DNA of 64,000 bases from Sphingobium sp. CECT 9361 (GCF_918741285.1 NZ_CAKKNC010000003.1:216001-280000); one strand, 5' to 3'; counted from the first letter of the stretch, positions 45,870 through 55,685 are shown. Numbers and translations: made by a program. The notes: a model not told the origin generated them from the letters alone.

Positions 45870-46398
45870 GCTGCAAACGGCGGCAACTATTAAATTTAGG
45901 ACATGCCGTTCGCGCTCCTCGCCGCTCAGGGCGTATCCACTTCGGGTCTAGTTCTCGGGCGGTGGTCGAACGATCAGAGGGCTCGAGAGATCAGTCAGAG
46001 CGATGAAGTCTGCACACCAGACTGAATGAGGCTAACCTAGCGTGTCAGATCGACACGGGTTATCGCTTTAGCCACAGCGCGCTGCATTTTTGTATTGCCT
46101 AGTCCGAATTCGCGGATACCCTGATGTCCGATCCCATGAGCCAGATGGACTTGCTATCCGGCGCAATCTACTTCGGAGCTATTCGGGAACCATAACGATT
46201 GGACCCAGGAGCGACGTCCGGCATCCATGCGGTTTCTGCTATGGCACCCAGCGTCCGAAGCCAATACAACCGGGTTTGCCGAACTTGGCGTTCCCCGGCG
46301 CCCGGCTGTACCGGCATTCATCATCTGAACTGACGATCGTAGTTCCTGCAACGGTCGCTTGTTGCAGGCCGTCTGAAACAACGGCACCGCCCAGCCAA

Positions 46399-46433
46399 CC
46401 GGCGCGCGCATCCGATTGAGGATGGCGCGCCGG
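46399..46433. terminator. GC-rich hairpin downstream of the TonB-dependent receptor
   Basis: Arms at 46399-46413 (ends CGCATCC) and 46420-46433 (begins GGATGGCG) pair over 14 bases with one bulged G and a 6-base loop. It lies about 70 bases beyond the receptor stop on the minus strand. The stem is very stable; a T tract is lacking, so factor-independent termination is not certain. Confidence 0.45.
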
Positions 46434-46505
46434 TCAGACGTCATGCGCTGGCTTTCCGGGCCGACGATTGTATCTGAATCAGGGGATGGCAGGGAACACC
46501 CTTGC

Positions 46506-48884
46506 TTACCTGCGGAAGGTGGCGGTTAGGCCAATCGTGCGTGGACGGAAGGTCACCGACCGCAGGTTCGGGTCCGCCAGGGTGCTGTGAATCTGGCCCA
46601 GAAACGGGTGGGCGTTCAGCACATTGGTGGCAAACAGGCTGACGTCGATCTGGTCGAACCGCACACCGGCCCGCAGATCGAGCTGCGACGAGGACGGAGT
46701 GCGTGGAATACCGGGGTCGACAAGCGGCGACGTCACATCCAGCGGCGTATCATCGTGAGAAGAGTAGGTGAAGTCACCTCGCAGATAGCCCTCGTTGCCA
46801 GCAACGGGGAATTCGTATTGTCCGCTCAGATGCATCGACCAGGGCGCAACGTCGAGCGGTTCTCCCTTGCGGCGGATGACCTCGCCACCAGCATTCTTCA
46901 ACTGTGACGTATATCGAGCGTTGATGTAAGACGCTGAGGCCGTGAGCGTCAAACCGTCAACCGGACGCGCGGAGACCGCCAGATCAAAGCCGTCGATCTT
47001 TGCGCTGCCGAAGTTGAACACGGTATGCACCTGGCATTCCGGTAATGTCAGCGTGCTCTGGAGATTGTTCCAGTCGGTGTGATAAGCCGATGCGTCGATG
47101 CTCAATCGACCACCCGCCAAGGTGTTCTTGCTGCCGACTTCATAAGTCCAGAGCGAGTCAGGTTTGATCCTTCGCAAAACCATCGGATCGAAGCCAATGG
47201 CGATACCGTCGTTTATGCAACGAATGCCAGCCGCTTCGGCTACGCCGCCACCGCGGACACCTTTTGAGGCGTTGGCATAAAACAGATTATTACGGTCTGC
47301 CTGAAACGACAGGCCGAATTTCGGTGTCAGCGGCTTGTTCTTGGTCTTCAGCGAGACATCGATGCCGTCGCTTGCATAAAGTGGGCCAGCGACGAAATTG
47401 TCCAGATTAAAGGTGGAATCTGTATAGCGCAGCCCGGCGGTCACCGTCAGACGCGGCACGATTTCATAGTCAGCCTGCGCAAAAACCGATTTCTGGATGT
47501 CGAGATAGCGCGAGTCCTGATAAACGACAAAAAGGCCTCTATATGGCTCGACGCCGAAAATGTCCGTGACGGAACCGAAGGGTGGTCCTCCGCCCTGCAC
47601 AACTGCATAATTGATCGTATCCAGCAATCTGGTGTTCGCTCCGCCAAAATTGTCCGTCACGACCGATCGCGAGAAGAACCCACCTACGACCCAGTTGAAT
47701 GGGCCATCGTCGGTGTTCTGCAGGCGAATTTCCTGCGTAAAGCCCTTTTGGCTGGTCCGGTTGTTGGTGAAAGCAAAATTCTCTTCAAATCCCGGAGGGG
47801 GGGCGGGATCATAATAATCCGCAAAGATCGCCAGATTCAGAGTATCGTCGTCGCTCGCCGTGCGGGCCTTGCGGGTGATGTACGACGTGTTCGAAATAAC
47901 CGAGAATCCGTCAAATTCGACCACTGCCTTGAACGCCGGTAACCAGAAACGGTCGGTGCGTGATTCCGGGCGCGAGAACAACCCGTTCCGGAAATCATTG
48001 CGCCCTGCGTTGGACGCATTGATATCGACCAGAGAGCTGTCGTCTATCTTCAATTCCTGATAAAATAGCGATGGCGTCAGCGTGATGTTTTCCGTCGGCT
48101 TCCATCCCAGGGCGAAGCGGGCCGAAAAACTGTTCGAACTGTTGATGTCTTTCTCCACGACCTCGCGGCTGACACGACCGATGCGGTCAATGTAACCGCC
48201 GTCATGGCGATGATAGACACTGGCGCGAAAGCCTAGCGTATCATCGACGAGCGCGGCTCCTCCGGCCACGCCAGCCTCATAGCTGAGGCCACCCCGATAG
48301 GTCGTCGCAACCTCTGTGCGCCCGTAGATCTTCGCGCCGTTCAGGACGGGATCGGGCGTGATGAAGCGTACTGCGCCGCCGAGTGACGCGGTCCCGAACA
48401 GAGTGCCTTGCGGACCGCGAAGAACCTCCACACGATCGAGATCAAACAATATCGGATAAGCGTTGGTCAGGCTGGGGCTCACACCCGTGCGAGTCTGAAT
48501 CGGCGTATCGTCGACGTACACGCCAACCGTCGGAATGCCCGATGTCGACTGTACACCGCGGATCGAAATATTGGATTGGCCCGTGCCGTAAAAACCCGAA
48601 CTTTGCCCGAAGGTGATGCTGGGCGTGAAACGCATCAGATCGTCGGTGGTTCGTATCCCCTGTTTGTCCAGAGCCGCCTGATCTGTCGCCACAACACTAA
48701 GCGGTACTTTGCTGAGCGTCTGTTCCCTGCGGGTCGCTGTAACCACGATCTCACTAATGGATCCCTGCGAATCCGCGCTCGATGACTGATGGCTGTTCGT
48801 CTGAGCATGAGCATGCATGCTCATCGCCCCTGTGGATGCACATCCAAGCATCAGCAGTTTGAAATACCGAGTTTGCAAAATCAT
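46506..48884 (-). CDS. TonB-dependent receptor
   Basis: 792 residues. After a signal peptide (ending near HAHAQ) comes a TonB box-like SEIVVTATRREQ, the plug domain (TDDLMRFTPSITF, SNISIRGVQ, VEVLRGPQGTLFG), and a 22-strand type barrel ending TFRPRTIGLTATFRR. It imports a ligand across the outer membrane with energy from TonB. The style of the plug (GVYVDDTPIQTR, GGAVRFITPDP) is that of the large sphingomonad family associated with plant- or xenobiotic-derived aromatics, sugars or terpenoids; the ligand cannot be inferred. GGGGACAGGAT precedes the ATG. It is divergent from an IclR regulator. Confidence 0.92.
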   Translation of the reverse strand: MILQTRYFKLLMLGCASTGAMSMHAHAQTNSHQSSSADSQGSISEIVVTATRREQTLSKVPLSVVATDQAALDKQGIRTTDDLMRFTPSITFGQSSGFYGTGQSNISIRGVQSTSGIPTVGVYVDDTPIQTRTGVSPSLTNAYPILFDLDRVEVLRGPQGTLFGTASLGGAVRFITPDPVLNGAKIYGRTEVATTYRGGLSYEAGVAGGAALVDDTLGFRASVYHRHDGGYIDRIGRVSREVVEKDINSSNSFSARFALGWKPTENITLTPSLFYQELKIDDSSLVDINASNAGRNDFRNGLFSRPESRTDRFWLPAFKAVVEFDGFSVISNTSYITRKARTASDDDTLNLAIFADYYDPAPPPGFEENFAFTNNRTSQKGFTQEIRLQNTDDGPFNWVVGGFFSRSVVTDNFGGANTRLLDTINYAVVQGGGPPFGSVTDIFGVEPYRGLFVVYQDSRYLDIQKSVFAQADYEIVPRLTVTAGLRYTDSTFNLDNFVAGPLYASDGIDVSLKTKNKPLTPKFGLSFQADRNNLFYANASKGVRGGGVAEAAGIRCINDGIAIGFDPMVLRRIKPDSLWTYEVGSKNTLAGGRLSIDASAYHTDWNNLQSTLTLPECQVHTVFNFGSAKIDGFDLAVSARPVDGLTLTASASYINARYTSQLKNAGGEVIRRKGEPLDVAPWSMHLSGQYEFPVAGNEGYLRGDFTYSSHDDTPLDVTSPLVDPGIPRTPSSSQLDLRAGVRFDQIDVSLFATNVLNAHPFLGQIHSTLADPNLRSVTFRPRTIGLTATFRR

Positions 48885-49352
48885 ATCCTGTCCCCTTCAT
48901 CAGGCTCGGCGGAGCGACGGGAGGACATTCGCCCAATCCCGTTTTCAGCCTTGATCGCCGCAGCTTGTGTTTTCCCTTCCGGGCAACGGGTCGCACATCT
49001 CCAGATGGTCTGATCGCTGCGTTCACCCTTTAACCCGGAACAGGGCAGAACATGCACAAATGAAGGCAACCGCACAACCAAAAAATATCATATATTCTCA
49101 TTATATGACTATATAATGATTTTATTCGACCTGTGTCAGATAAACCTGCGTCGTGATCTCACTCTTGGAACGCGCTTTACGTCAGGAAACGACTAGGCAG
49201 GTCCATGTCCATTAAGCGTGCTGAGTGAGTGCTTTCTTCCGCAATCAACATGCTTGGCCGACGATAACGACCGCTTGTAGAGCGGATGCATGGGTGTAAA
49301 GGTTGCGCAATCGTGTGCGCACAGCGGAATCAGGAAAGGGTTTGGAAGCAGT
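48885..49352. promoter_or_regulatory. Divergent promoter region between receptor and IclR gene
   Basis: 468 bases holding the promoters of both genes. The middle (49080-49130) is markedly AT-rich and contains the inverted repeat listed separately. No gene is supported here. Confidence 0.5.
49098..49119. promoter_or_regulatory. 22-base palindrome, candidate IclR operator
   Basis: TCATTATAT (49098-49106) and ATATAATGA (49111-49119) are exact complements around GACT. The position in the divergent receptor/IclR region and the symmetry suit an operator for the dimeric regulator. Confidence 0.5.
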
Positions 49353-50093
49353 ATGAGTACGTTGAGCAAAACTCTCGCGCTTCTGGATTTCTTTGGCCCC
49401 GATTCATTGCAGATGAGCACGGAAAGCATCATCGAGCGGACGGGTATGTCCAAGGCTACGGTTTACAGGCACGTGAAGGATTTGTGCGACGCCGGTCTGC
49501 TGACGAGGGTTGAAAGCGGCAGCTACAGCCTAGGCCCACGCATTATCGAGCTGGACTGGATGATGCGGCAATATGATCCCATTCTGATCGCCGGGCGCGA
49601 CCTCATGCTCAAGCTTGCAGAAGAAACAAGGTTGGCTGTGTTCTCCAGTATGTTTTACGATGATCGCATCATCAACACGCATATCGTTGAGCCCAGCGAG
49701 ACTTTTGCGTTTCATTTCGGTCGTGGCCAGCCAATGCCGCTCTTTTGGGGCGCGCAATCGAAAGTGCTTGTTTCCTATCAGAACGGCCGGAGGCTGCAGA
49801 AGCTATTTAAAGAAAAGATCGTCTGCGATCCGGACAATCCGTGTCATGGCTGGACCTGGCAAGACTTTTCGCGGGCTGCTAAGAAAATACGCAAGGATGG
49901 CTACTGCATCACTACGGGCCAACTGACCGAAGGCTTGACCGGAATAGCTGCGCCGATACTGCCACGTGGTGAACGTGAAGCGGTCGCAAGCTTGTGCGTT
50001 CTAGGAGATGACAGCCGCTTTGCGCTGCTCAACCGTGAATCCGTGATTGAACGGGTGATCGAAACGGCACAGTCTATCGCAGCCAACCTGTGA
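49353..50093 (+). CDS. IclR family transcriptional regulator
   Basis: 246 residues. An N-terminal winged helix-turn-helix (SIIERTGMSKATVYRHVKDL, residues about 20-45) is followed by YSLGPRIIEL and the IclR effector domain (about 75-245), including the end AAPILPRGEREAVASLCV. Such regulators respond to small molecules, often aromatic acids, and control adjacent catabolic genes. The ATG at 49353 has GGAAG five bases upstream and is preferred to an earlier frame start. It most likely controls the divergent TonB-dependent receptor and perhaps the SDR/VOC genes. Confidence 0.88.
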   Translation: MSTLSKTLALLDFFGPDSLQMSTESIIERTGMSKATVYRHVKDLCDAGLLTRVESGSYSLGPRIIELDWMMRQYDPILIAGRDLMLKLAEETRLAVFSSMFYDDRIINTHIVEPSETFAFHFGRGQPMPLFWGAQSKVLVSYQNGRRLQKLFKEKIVCDPDNPCHGWTWQDFSRAAKKIRKDGYCITTGQLTEGLTGIAAPILPRGEREAVASLCVLGDDSRFALLNRESVIERVIETAQSIAANL

Positions 50094-50277
50094 CGTCCGC
50101 TTTGTTAGGGGAGATCCGCCCACTCGCGTTTGAATCCAAGGTGGCATAGTAGGATAGGCGACCGGTGCAAAACCGGCACATGTCCATATTCCCTTGGTTG
50201 CCCACGGTGTCGTCCAGCATCCGCTTAGGCAGATCGCTAGCGGGTCCGGCAGGCCGAATATAGAAAGGCGTGCCTCA

Positions 50278-51261
50278 ATGAGCTCCGAGGGATCGAAGGA
50301 GACGAAGAGCGATATGCACTCGCTTGCCGTGGAACGGCCGATGCATCGACTCAACCTGAATCTGCTCTATCCACTCCACGCGATCCTGCACGCCCCGACG
50401 CTGACCGAAGCCGGGCGTCGGGTTCGGCTCAGCCAGTCCGCGATGAGCCATGCCCTGCGGCGCCTGCGGGACCATTTTAGCGACGACCTCGTCACACATT
50501 CCGGCGGGGATCAGCATCTGACCCCGCTGGGCATGGCGTTGCGCACCGAAGTGCGGCGCGTCATGCAGGAGGTGGAGGGCACCTTCAATTACGCGCTCGA
50601 TTTTGATCCCCTCACCGCCACACAGACGATCACTATCGCGACGCCGGAGGCCATCGAGCAGATGCTGCTGGGCCCTGTTCTGCGCGGACTGTCCGCCGAC
50701 GCTCCCACCTTGTCGGTCCGAATGATTCCCCTCGACGTGGACGCCCCACAAGGCGCACTCGATCAAGGCGCCGATCTGCTGTTGCTCTCCGAAGGTGCGG
50801 CAGTCGATCGGCTGGAGACGCTGCCGATCTTGAACGATCATGCCTCGTGCATGGTCTGGAGTGGCCATCCCGAGTTCGGCTCCAGTCGGGAGATAAGCGA
50901 GGCGCAGTATCGCGCCGCGCGGCACATCGCACCGCAGGGCGGGGTGAGGGCTCTTCTGGCCGGTGACGATCGAGGTGAGCATATGCTGAAAGCCCGGAAA
51001 ATCTGGGTACGGACAACCTCGCAGGCGACACTGCCGGCCATCCTGATCGGCAGTGACCTGGTGGCCACGGGCAGCGCATGGCTGTTCCAATATTATGCTT
51101 CGATCATGCCGCTGAACGTTATCCCTGCGCCTTTCCCGACGAAGGAAACGATATTCGTCGCGCAATGGGCAAACCATCGGCGGCGCGATCCCATGCTGGC
51201 CTGGTTCGTCAAACGTATCCAGGAGCAGGCTGGTCGCTTGCTCCCAAAGTGGGTCCCATAG
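50278..51261 (+). CDS. LysR family transcriptional regulator (NodD/NahR-like)
   Basis: About 327 residues. The winged HTH (LNLNLLYPLHAILHAPTL, then RRVRLSQSAMSHALRRLRDHF) starts about residue 22. A substrate-binding domain follows (ITIATPEAIEQMLLGPVL). The sequence matches the NodD/NahR-like LysR branch, with its typical RLNLNLL start. The true start could be 50278, 50314 or 50341; AAAGG lies upstream of 50278. It is on the same strand as, and just before, the nine-gene peptide operon, making it the likely activator of that operon. Confidence 0.85.
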   Translation: MSSEGSKETKSDMHSLAVERPMHRLNLNLLYPLHAILHAPTLTEAGRRVRLSQSAMSHALRRLRDHFSDDLVTHSGGDQHLTPLGMALRTEVRRVMQEVEGTFNYALDFDPLTATQTITIATPEAIEQMLLGPVLRGLSADAPTLSVRMIPLDVDAPQGALDQGADLLLLSEGAAVDRLETLPILNDHASCMVWSGHPEFGSSREISEAQYRAARHIAPQGGVRALLAGDDRGEHMLKARKIWVRTTSQATLPAILIGSDLVATGSAWLFQYYASIMPLNVIPAPFPTKETIFVAQWANHRRRDPMLAWFVKRIQEQAGRLLPKWVP

Positions 51262-51473
51262 CCATCGATATCCCTCATGCCCGGCATGAACAGTTAGAAT
51301 TTGCGTGTCATGATGGTGACGCATAACCTCGGTCCGGACAGGAAAATTCGGCTGACGCACAGGCGTTAAGACCTGAATGCCTGTCAGCAGGAGGACGGTC
51401 GCGGTTGTAGCGCTCTTTGGGAGCGCAACCGTATTTTCGCGCCGCAAGGCGCATCCGTTTAGTCACAGGGTTT

Positions 51474-51487
51474 CGTTCGATCGAACG
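51474..51487. promoter_or_regulatory. Perfect 14-base palindrome before the receptor/TldDE operon
   Basis: CGTTCGATCGAACG lies 52 bases before the receptor start codon, in the 278-base gap after the LysR gene. A symmetric site here suits an operator for a dimeric regulator. The relation to the LysR protein is unproven. Confidence 0.4.
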
Positions 51488-51539
51488 TGCGGCCGTTGCT
51501 GCACGTGGGATGGCGCGTGGCCAGGAGGAGGGGATTTTT

Positions 51540-53873
51540 ATGCTTGGTATGACTGTAAACGCACGTTGCCTGTTGGGCGCCGCCAGCCTTGGCACGATCG
51601 GTATCCTGACCGCAATTGCGCCATCGCCCGTGTTAGCACAGGCTGCACGCACCGCCGATATAACCGTGCCCGCCATGCCCATGGCCAAGGCGCTTCAAGA
51701 AATCGGCGCGCAGTCCGGCGTTACTGTCACCTTCGATCCCGACGCGGTCAAAACGCTGATGTCCCACGCGGTTCGTCGGGCGGGGTCCGCGCAGGAAGCG
51801 CTTCAAGAAGCGATCAAGGGCACGAACCTCGCGATCGACCGATCCTCGGACGGCAAATTCGACATCATCAACGATATCATCGTCACCGCGCGACGCGACG
51901 AGGCCGAGACGAACGTGCTTGTCCGGCAGGCGTCGACATCCGACCGCAATGGTACCGGCCTGCGGGATCAGCCGCGCAACACACAGGTGATTTCCTCCAA
52001 AATGATCGAGGACCAGCAGGCGCTCGACATCGCGGATATCCTGCGCAATGCCGGTGGTGTCTCGGTGCAGTCGAACAACCCCAACACCGGGGCCAGCTAT
52101 ACGGTGCGCGGCTTCAGCGCGGCCGGTCTGGTAAACGGCCTGGCGGGCGGGTCGCAATATGGCGTGCAATCCGGTGCCAACCAGCCGGTCGCGAATATCG
52201 AGCGGGTCGAGGTGCTTAAAGGCCCCGATGCGTTGCTGTCCGGCTTCGGCAATCTTGGTGGTAACATCAATGTCGTAACGAAAAAGCCCAGTGCCGAACA
52301 GCGGTTGGCCGTTTCATTCGATACTGGCTCCTTCGGACTGGTGCGTGGCGTGATCGATGCCAACAACGCGATCACCGCTGACAAGAAGCTGTCGGGTCGC
52401 GTCATCGCCAGTGCGCAGACGATGAAGCATAATTATGGTGGCTACACGGGGAATGAGGATTATCTCCTTGCGCCATCGCTTCGGTTCAAGGATCGGCTGA
52501 CCGATATCGTAATCGGCGCCAGTCTTTCGAAAGCGCATACAGGCATCGGCGCCTACACGCTGTTCGACAACAAGACCTTCCAGCTCATCGACCGCGATCC
52601 ATCAGTTCCGATCTACTCGCCGGATCAGGCGATCCACGTCAACACCGACCGCTTCTATTTCGATGTGACACGCAAGATCGCGTCCGGCGTCGATCTTGTC
52701 GTGCGGGGTTTGCACGACGAAAGCGAGCTGACGCTGCAGGTCTATCAGGTCGGCTACAACCGGGCCGGCATTCTCACGCTAGGCGTCGGCGGATCGCAGC
52801 AGAAGGGCAAGTCGGACGCGCTAGACAGCTTCGTCCGCGTCAAAACGGGCCTGGGCGATGTGGTGAAGGCGACGTTCAATGTCGGCTATAATTACAGCAA
52901 GGGCTCTACCAACCAGCGTAGTGAAACGCTTTACACCGTCATCAGAAACCCGCCGCTGGGGGCCAATACCAGCCTTCCCGTCGTCCCTTTCTCGCCCTTG
53001 GGCAATGTACAATCTCGTGTCGAGGGCAAGCAGCAGGGGGTCTACGGACAGGCCCTGATCGAATTCTGGAAGATCAAGCTGCTGGGCGGGGTACGCAAGA
53101 ACTGGTTCGAGACGAACGCGCAGTTCTTTTTCCCCGGTGCTACGCCGCAACCGGTGCAAAAGAAGGACGGTGTCGCGCCCAGCGGCGGCATCATAGTCGA
53201 TGTCACCAACGATCTGTCGGTCTTCGCCAATTATTCGCGCGGCGAACAGGCGGTGTTCAATCTCGATCGCGATGGGAACTTCCTGCCCAACATCATCACC
53301 ACCAACAAGGAAGCGGGCGTCAAGCTCGACCTGTTTGGCAAACGGGCGACGATCAACGCCTCCTATTTCAATATCCAGCAAGACAATACCATTGTTTTCA
53401 ACCCCAACCTGGGAGGGTTTTCGTCGGGGCCGGGTCAGCGTGGACGCGGCATCGATCTTAACATCGCAGGCCAGTTGCTGCCCGGATGGACGGTGACCGG
53501 TTCCTACACCCGGACCAAATATGCGCTCCTGACCACGACGCCAACGCAATACACCGTAGCGCGCCAGCCACGGGATACCTACAGCATCTATTCGCACTAC
53601 CGCACCAAGATTGCCGATGGCGTGACGGGCGGCATGTCCGCGGGTCTTTATGGGCGGTCCAGTTCTTACGCTGAAGTTGTGGATCTTTATGTGGTTCCGG
53701 CGGCGCGGCAGATCGACGTGAACGGCTTCCTCTCGATTGCCGGTTTCGACCTCAATCTGGGCATCCGTAACATCTTTGACCGGCGCAACTACAACACCAC
53801 GACCTCCTTCAGCTATGTCCCGGTCGACGAGCCGCGCAACGTGCGGCTGACTATCACTAAACGTCTGTTCTGA
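51540..53873 (+). CDS. TonB-dependent siderophore-type receptor with N-terminal STN domain
   Basis: 777 residues. A signal peptide (ending VLAQA) is followed by a secretin/TonB short N-terminal (STN) domain (about 38-105, ITVPAMPMAKALQEIGAQSG). Then come a TonB box-like DIIVTARRDE, the plug (SYTVRGFSAAGL, RVEVLKGPDALLSGFG) and the barrel ending VRLTITKRLF. The plug and C-terminus are those of siderophore/peptide receptors of the FhuA/FpvA class. STN domains usually signal to a FecR-like anti-sigma factor, but none is adjacent. It opens the nine-gene operon; the ABC transporter starts 15 bases later. AGGAGG precedes the start. Confidence 0.9.
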   Translation: MLGMTVNARCLLGAASLGTIGILTAIAPSPVLAQAARTADITVPAMPMAKALQEIGAQSGVTVTFDPDAVKTLMSHAVRRAGSAQEALQEAIKGTNLAIDRSSDGKFDIINDIIVTARRDEAETNVLVRQASTSDRNGTGLRDQPRNTQVISSKMIEDQQALDIADILRNAGGVSVQSNNPNTGASYTVRGFSAAGLVNGLAGGSQYGVQSGANQPVANIERVEVLKGPDALLSGFGNLGGNINVVTKKPSAEQRLAVSFDTGSFGLVRGVIDANNAITADKKLSGRVIASAQTMKHNYGGYTGNEDYLLAPSLRFKDRLTDIVIGASLSKAHTGIGAYTLFDNKTFQLIDRDPSVPIYSPDQAIHVNTDRFYFDVTRKIASGVDLVVRGLHDESELTLQVYQVGYNRAGILTLGVGGSQQKGKSDALDSFVRVKTGLGDVVKATFNVGYNYSKGSTNQRSETLYTVIRNPPLGANTSLPVVPFSPLGNVQSRVEGKQQGVYGQALIEFWKIKLLGGVRKNWFETNAQFFFPGATPQPVQKKDGVAPSGGIIVDVTNDLSVFANYSRGEQAVFNLDRDGNFLPNIITTNKEAGVKLDLFGKRATINASYFNIQQDNTIVFNPNLGGFSSGPGQRGRGIDLNIAGQLLPGWTVTGSYTRTKYALLTTTPTQYTVARQPRDTYSIYSHYRTKIADGVTGGMSAGLYGRSSSYAEVVDLYVVPAARQIDVNGFLSIAGFDLNLGIRNIFDRRNYNTTTSFSYVPVDEPRNVRLTITKRLF

Positions 53874-53888
53874 TAGGTTGCCCAGGAC

Positions 53889-55685
53889 ATGATGCCATCA
53901 CCCGCCAATGTCGAGGAGACCCGCCGCGAGGCGGGTCTCCAGCCGACCCAACCCGCCCGCGAACGCATCGCGCACGCTTGGCGGCTGAGCACACGCTATT
54001 TCGTGTCTGAGGATTGGAAATGGGCATGGTTTCTTCTGACACTGTATGCCGCCATTTCCTTTGGTGCGATCTATACCTTCATCTTATCGAACCGGTGGCA
54101 GCGTGAGTTCTTCGACTCGATCGAACAACGGCAATCCAGCCTGTTCGTGACGCTTATCTTCTCCTTCCTGATGATTGCCGCGCTTCAGGTTGCCGTCATG
54201 ATTGCCAACAATCTGGTGAGCTGGACGCTGTCTATCCGGTGGCGAAACTGGTTGACCAACTGGTATATGGACCGGTGGTTTGCCCGCGACCGGTTTTACG
54301 AAATCGAACGCCTCCGCATGATCGACAATCCCGATCAGCGGATTGCAGAAGACATCAAGGCCTTCACGCTGGTCACGCAGGGTAATTCACTGGTTGGGAT
54401 AGCGATCGGCCTGATCGGCAGTTTGGTCAGCGCGGTCAGCTTTGGCTACATTCTTCTCCAGACATCAGGGCCGTTGGTAATACCGATCGCAGGCTATCAG
54501 ATTTCGCTTCCGGGCGGCGATCTCATCTGGTTTTCGATCTTGTATGTTCTTTTGGGATCGGTACTCATCACCTGGATCGGCAAGCCCTATATCCGCCGCC
54601 GGATGCGTGAGCAGCACTATGAGGCTGACTTTCGAAGCAATCTTATTCATGTTCGCAGAAATGGTGAGCAGATCGCTTTTTCGCGTACGCAGGAGATGGA
54701 GCGCGACGGACTGAAGGTGTCCTTCGCCAGTATCCGGCAGAATTGGTATCGGCTGATGTGGGCAAATATCGGCTTGAGCGCGGGAAGCAGCGTCTACGAT
54801 CGGGTCATGACCGTTATCCCCTTGTTCCTGACGGTGCCAAAGTTCTTTGCCGGTCAGATCAGTTTTGGTCAGGTCTTGGCGTCACGCGATGCGTTTACAC
54901 AGTTCAGCTCGTCCCTATCCTATTTCGTCCAGGTCTATCCCGGCCTTGCGGCGCAGATCGCCAACATCAATCGTCTCAAGGCACTCGACGATTCGATCGA
55001 TAGTGAACGACCGCGCGGGATTGCCTTTCACCCTGGTGAAGCGGGCGAAGGCATCTCGATCCATGTCAAAAATCTGGAGCTGCGTCGGCCAAATGGCGAG
55101 CCGTTGCTCGCGCTTGGCGAGTGGGCGGTGCGCGACGGCGAGCGATGGGTGATCGAGGGCCCATCCGGGGCAGGCAAGACCACTTTGCTCCGCGCGATCG
55201 CCGGACTTTGGCCCGACGGAGCAGGATCGGTCGCGATGACGGGGCACGGCGTCGCCATGCTGGTGCCACAGCGCCTCTACCTGCCGCTTGGCTCCCTGAA
55301 AAATGCAATCTGCTTCCCTGATCGTGCCGAAGATCATGACGATGAAGCGATCGCGGCGCTGCTCGGAAAGGTCCGGCTCAGCGCGCATGTCGACGACATT
55401 CATCAGGTCCGCATGTGGCAGGACGAGCTGTCGCCCGGTGAGCAGCAGCGCGTTGCGCTCGCGCGTATCCTGCTGCAGCGCCCGACGCTGCTCGTGCTGG
55501 ACGAAGCGACCAGCGCGCTCGACGCCGACAATGCCGCACATTTCTATGAAGCCGTGCGCGGGGCAATGCCTGACACCACGATCGTGAGCGTCGTCCATAA
55601 CGAAATGCTGGCCGCTTATCACACCCATCGCCTGCTTCTGCAGGATCGGCAGGCCACCACAGCAATGATCGAGACGAAAGCATGA
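53889..55685 (+). CDS. ABC transporter, fused permease and ATPase (SbmA/BacA-YddA type)
   Basis: 598 residues. The N-terminal membrane domain (about 40-380) matches the SbmA/BacA-like fold (SNRWQREFFDSIEQRQ, SWTLSIRWRNWLTNWYMDRWF). The ATPase domain has Walker A GPSGAGKTT (about 423), signature LSPGEQQR and Walker B LLVLDEATSALD. SbmA and BacA import antimicrobial and microcin-type peptides, and YddA is the ATPase-fused relative. Next to a TonB-dependent receptor and peptidases, import of a peptide into the cytoplasm is the best call. The stop overlaps the tldE start by 4 bases. Confidence 0.85.
   Translation: MMPSPANVEETRREAGLQPTQPARERIAHAWRLSTRYFVSEDWKWAWFLLTLYAAISFGAIYTFILSNRWQREFFDSIEQRQSSLFVTLIFSFLMIAALQVAVMIANNLVSWTLSIRWRNWLTNWYMDRWFARDRFYEIERLRMIDNPDQRIAEDIKAFTLVTQGNSLVGIAIGLIGSLVSAVSFGYILLQTSGPLVIPIAGYQISLPGGDLIWFSILYVLLGSVLITWIGKPYIRRRMREQHYEADFRSNLIHVRRNGEQIAFSRTQEMERDGLKVSFASIRQNWYRLMWANIGLSAGSSVYDRVMTVIPLFLTVPKFFAGQISFGQVLASRDAFTQFSSSLSYFVQVYPGLAAQIANINRLKALDDSIDSERPRGIAFHPGEAGEGISIHVKNLELRRPNGEPLLALGEWAVRDGERWVIEGPSGAGKTTLLRAIAGLWPDGAGSVAMTGHGVAMLVPQRLYLPLGSLKNAICFPDRAEDHDDEAIAALLGKVRLSAHVDDIHQVRMWQDELSPGEQQRVALARILLQRPTLLVLDEATSALDADNAAHFYEAVRGAMPDTTIVSVVHNEMLAAYHTHRLLLQDRQATTAMIETKA

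Larger units (their letters stand above)
45775..46505. other. Intergenic region with two strong inverted repeats
   Basis: 731 bases with no supportable gene; open frames at 46090-46419 and 46154-46444 lack family-like sequence and starts. It contains two hairpin-forming repeats listed separately. The length suggests a former gene that is no longer recognisable. Confidence 0.4.

Noticed and set aside
46090..46444. Overlapping open frames on both strands downstream of the receptor
   Set aside because: No ribosome binding site, no family-like sequence, and one frame runs through the GC-rich hairpin.
50275..51447. Long open frame of 390 codons on the minus strand opposite the LysR gene
   Set aside because: The opposite strand encodes a clear LysR protein with HTH and effector domains; the antisense translation has no domain-like features and arises from GC-rich codon use.
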